From the NCBI GenBank assembly GCA_020443005.1, contig JAGRJA010000030.1, forward strand, positions 1 to 5,013: DNA of 5,013 nt. The letters are read 5' to 3'. This DNA comes from Pseudomonadales bacterium (GTDB lineage Bacteria; Pseudomonadota; Gammaproteobacteria; Pseudomonadales; UBA7239). The notes beneath the pieces are model-generated. The model ran no database searches, was not told where the DNA came from, and saw only the letters and a list, made by a program, of their open reading frames with translations. Positions 4,542-5,013 of this stretch are shown here, one piece after another. Position 1 is the stretch's first letter. The number at the start of each line of letters is the position of its first letter. Made by a program: the position numbers and the translations under genes.

Positions 4542-5013
4542 TTACCTGTTTTCAAAAGTATCTACCCACACCAGTCGCGTGTAGTCAAATTCCTGCTGCG
4601 ACAGAAACTTCACCACTTCAAAATAGGGCGAAAGATCAAAGTCACGAGGCACAAAATGGCTGTAATGTATCGTTTCCAGCGAGCAGGTCATGATATCGTC
4701 ACCCGTCGTTTGACTGGACTCGGGCGCACAACGCGGCATGATCGGGTAGCGGATTGACTGGAAAGCCTGTGCAATCAGGGTGGAACAAATAGCCCTGGTT
4801 GGGTCACCACTACCAAAGGCAATCAGTTTACGACGGAAACGCTCCGGCACCGGTGGTGTTGGCAGCAGGTAGCGCATCAAGTCAAAGACATTTTTCAGGT
4901 CGTAATGATTACCGAGTCGTTGCAAGACAAATTCAACAACTCTCATGCGATCTTTCTCATTGAGATTTATCGGTCGACATATTCTTACATTGAGCCGGGA
5001 ATATTTTTCAAGC
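4542..5013 (-). CDS. YiiX/YebB-like NlpC/P60-family cysteine hydrolase, N-terminus outside window
   Basis: The C-terminal 156 residues of a leftward gene; the frame stays open to the window edge, so an internal ATG at 4946 is not the start. The visible part includes RICRPINL, RLGNHYDLKNVFDLMRYLLP, then GSGDPTRAICSTLIAQAFQ and RYPIMP. These match the permuted papain-like (YaeF/YiiX, C92-type) branch of NlpC/P60 enzymes, in which a histidine precedes the nucleophilic cysteine. The likely nucleophile is the cysteine of ICSTLIAQAF (codon 4785-4787). The catalytic histidine would lie in the missing N-terminal half. Such proteins are often annotated as lipo-like or lipid hydrolases; the substrate of this one is unproven, with a lipid, amide or cell-wall peptide all possible. 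The C-terminal FVPRDFDLSPYFEVVKF and LVWVD segments are also as I recall from Pseudomonas-type homologues. A terminator follows the gene. Confidence 0.85.
   Translation of the reverse strand, partial: LEKYSRLNVRICRPINLNEKDRMRVVEFVLQRLGNHYDLKNVFDLMRYLLPTPPVPERFRRKLIAFGSGDPTRAICSTLIAQAFQSIRYPIMPRCAPESSQTTGDDIMTCSLETIHYSHFVPRDFDLSPYFEVVKFLSQQEFDYTRLVWVDTFENR

Noticed and set aside
4944..4946. ATG as the true start of the cysteine hydrolase
   Set aside because: The frame stays open upstream to the window edge and encodes family-like sequence (RICRPINLNEKDR), so the gene begins outside the window.

Overview
This is a chromosomal window from a non-enteric gammaproteobacterium. The case rests on three things: the SdhE/YgfX pair divergent from YgfZ, an NhaR-type LysR regulator, and a PHA-system protein beside a YiiX-like cysteine hydrolase whose sequence resembles versions I associate with Pseudomonas-like bacteria. 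I cannot name a genus. I see no transposase, integrase, tRNA, rRNA, CRISPR array or phage gene. The window reads as housekeeping and stress-adaptation genome, not as an island.

Layout. At the left, a leftward pair encodes YgfX (cut by the window edge, 1-237) and SdhE (209-478), overlapping by 29 bases. A compact divergent promoter region (479-560) separates them from rightward ygfZ (561-1589). SdhE attaches FAD to succinate dehydrogenase and YgfZ supports iron-sulfur enzymes, so both serve cofactor-dependent respiratory enzymes. ygfZ converges on a leftward nhaR-like gene (1617-2519) with only 27 bases between the stop codons. That regulator is divergent from a rightward gene for a small HPF/RaiA-family ribosome-associated protein (2643-3002). 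The AT-rich region between them holds a long inverted repeat that could be the regulator's operator.

A 278-base non-coding gap (3003-3280) follows. It contains several short hairpins, a bulged dyad and a 10-base direct repeat. The rest is leftward: an unrecognised two-span membrane protein with a large extracytoplasmic domain (3281-4033), a small polyhydroxyalkanoic-acid-system protein (4172-4450), and the C-terminal part of a YiiX/YebB-like NlpC/P60 cysteine hydrolase (4542-5013, running off the edge). A good intrinsic terminator sits between the last two. It overlaps a second hairpin that would compete with it.

How they fit. The left third is the conserved respiratory cofactor-maintenance locus. 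The middle pairs a sodium/pH-responsive type of regulator with a ribosome-hibernation type of protein, which suggests stress-linked translational dormancy; this is inference. The right third looks envelope- and storage-related, without a shared pathway that the sequence proves. I found no clear sign of a wholly new system. The best leads are the nhaR/HPF divergon, the uncharacterised membrane protein and the overlapping-hairpin terminator.
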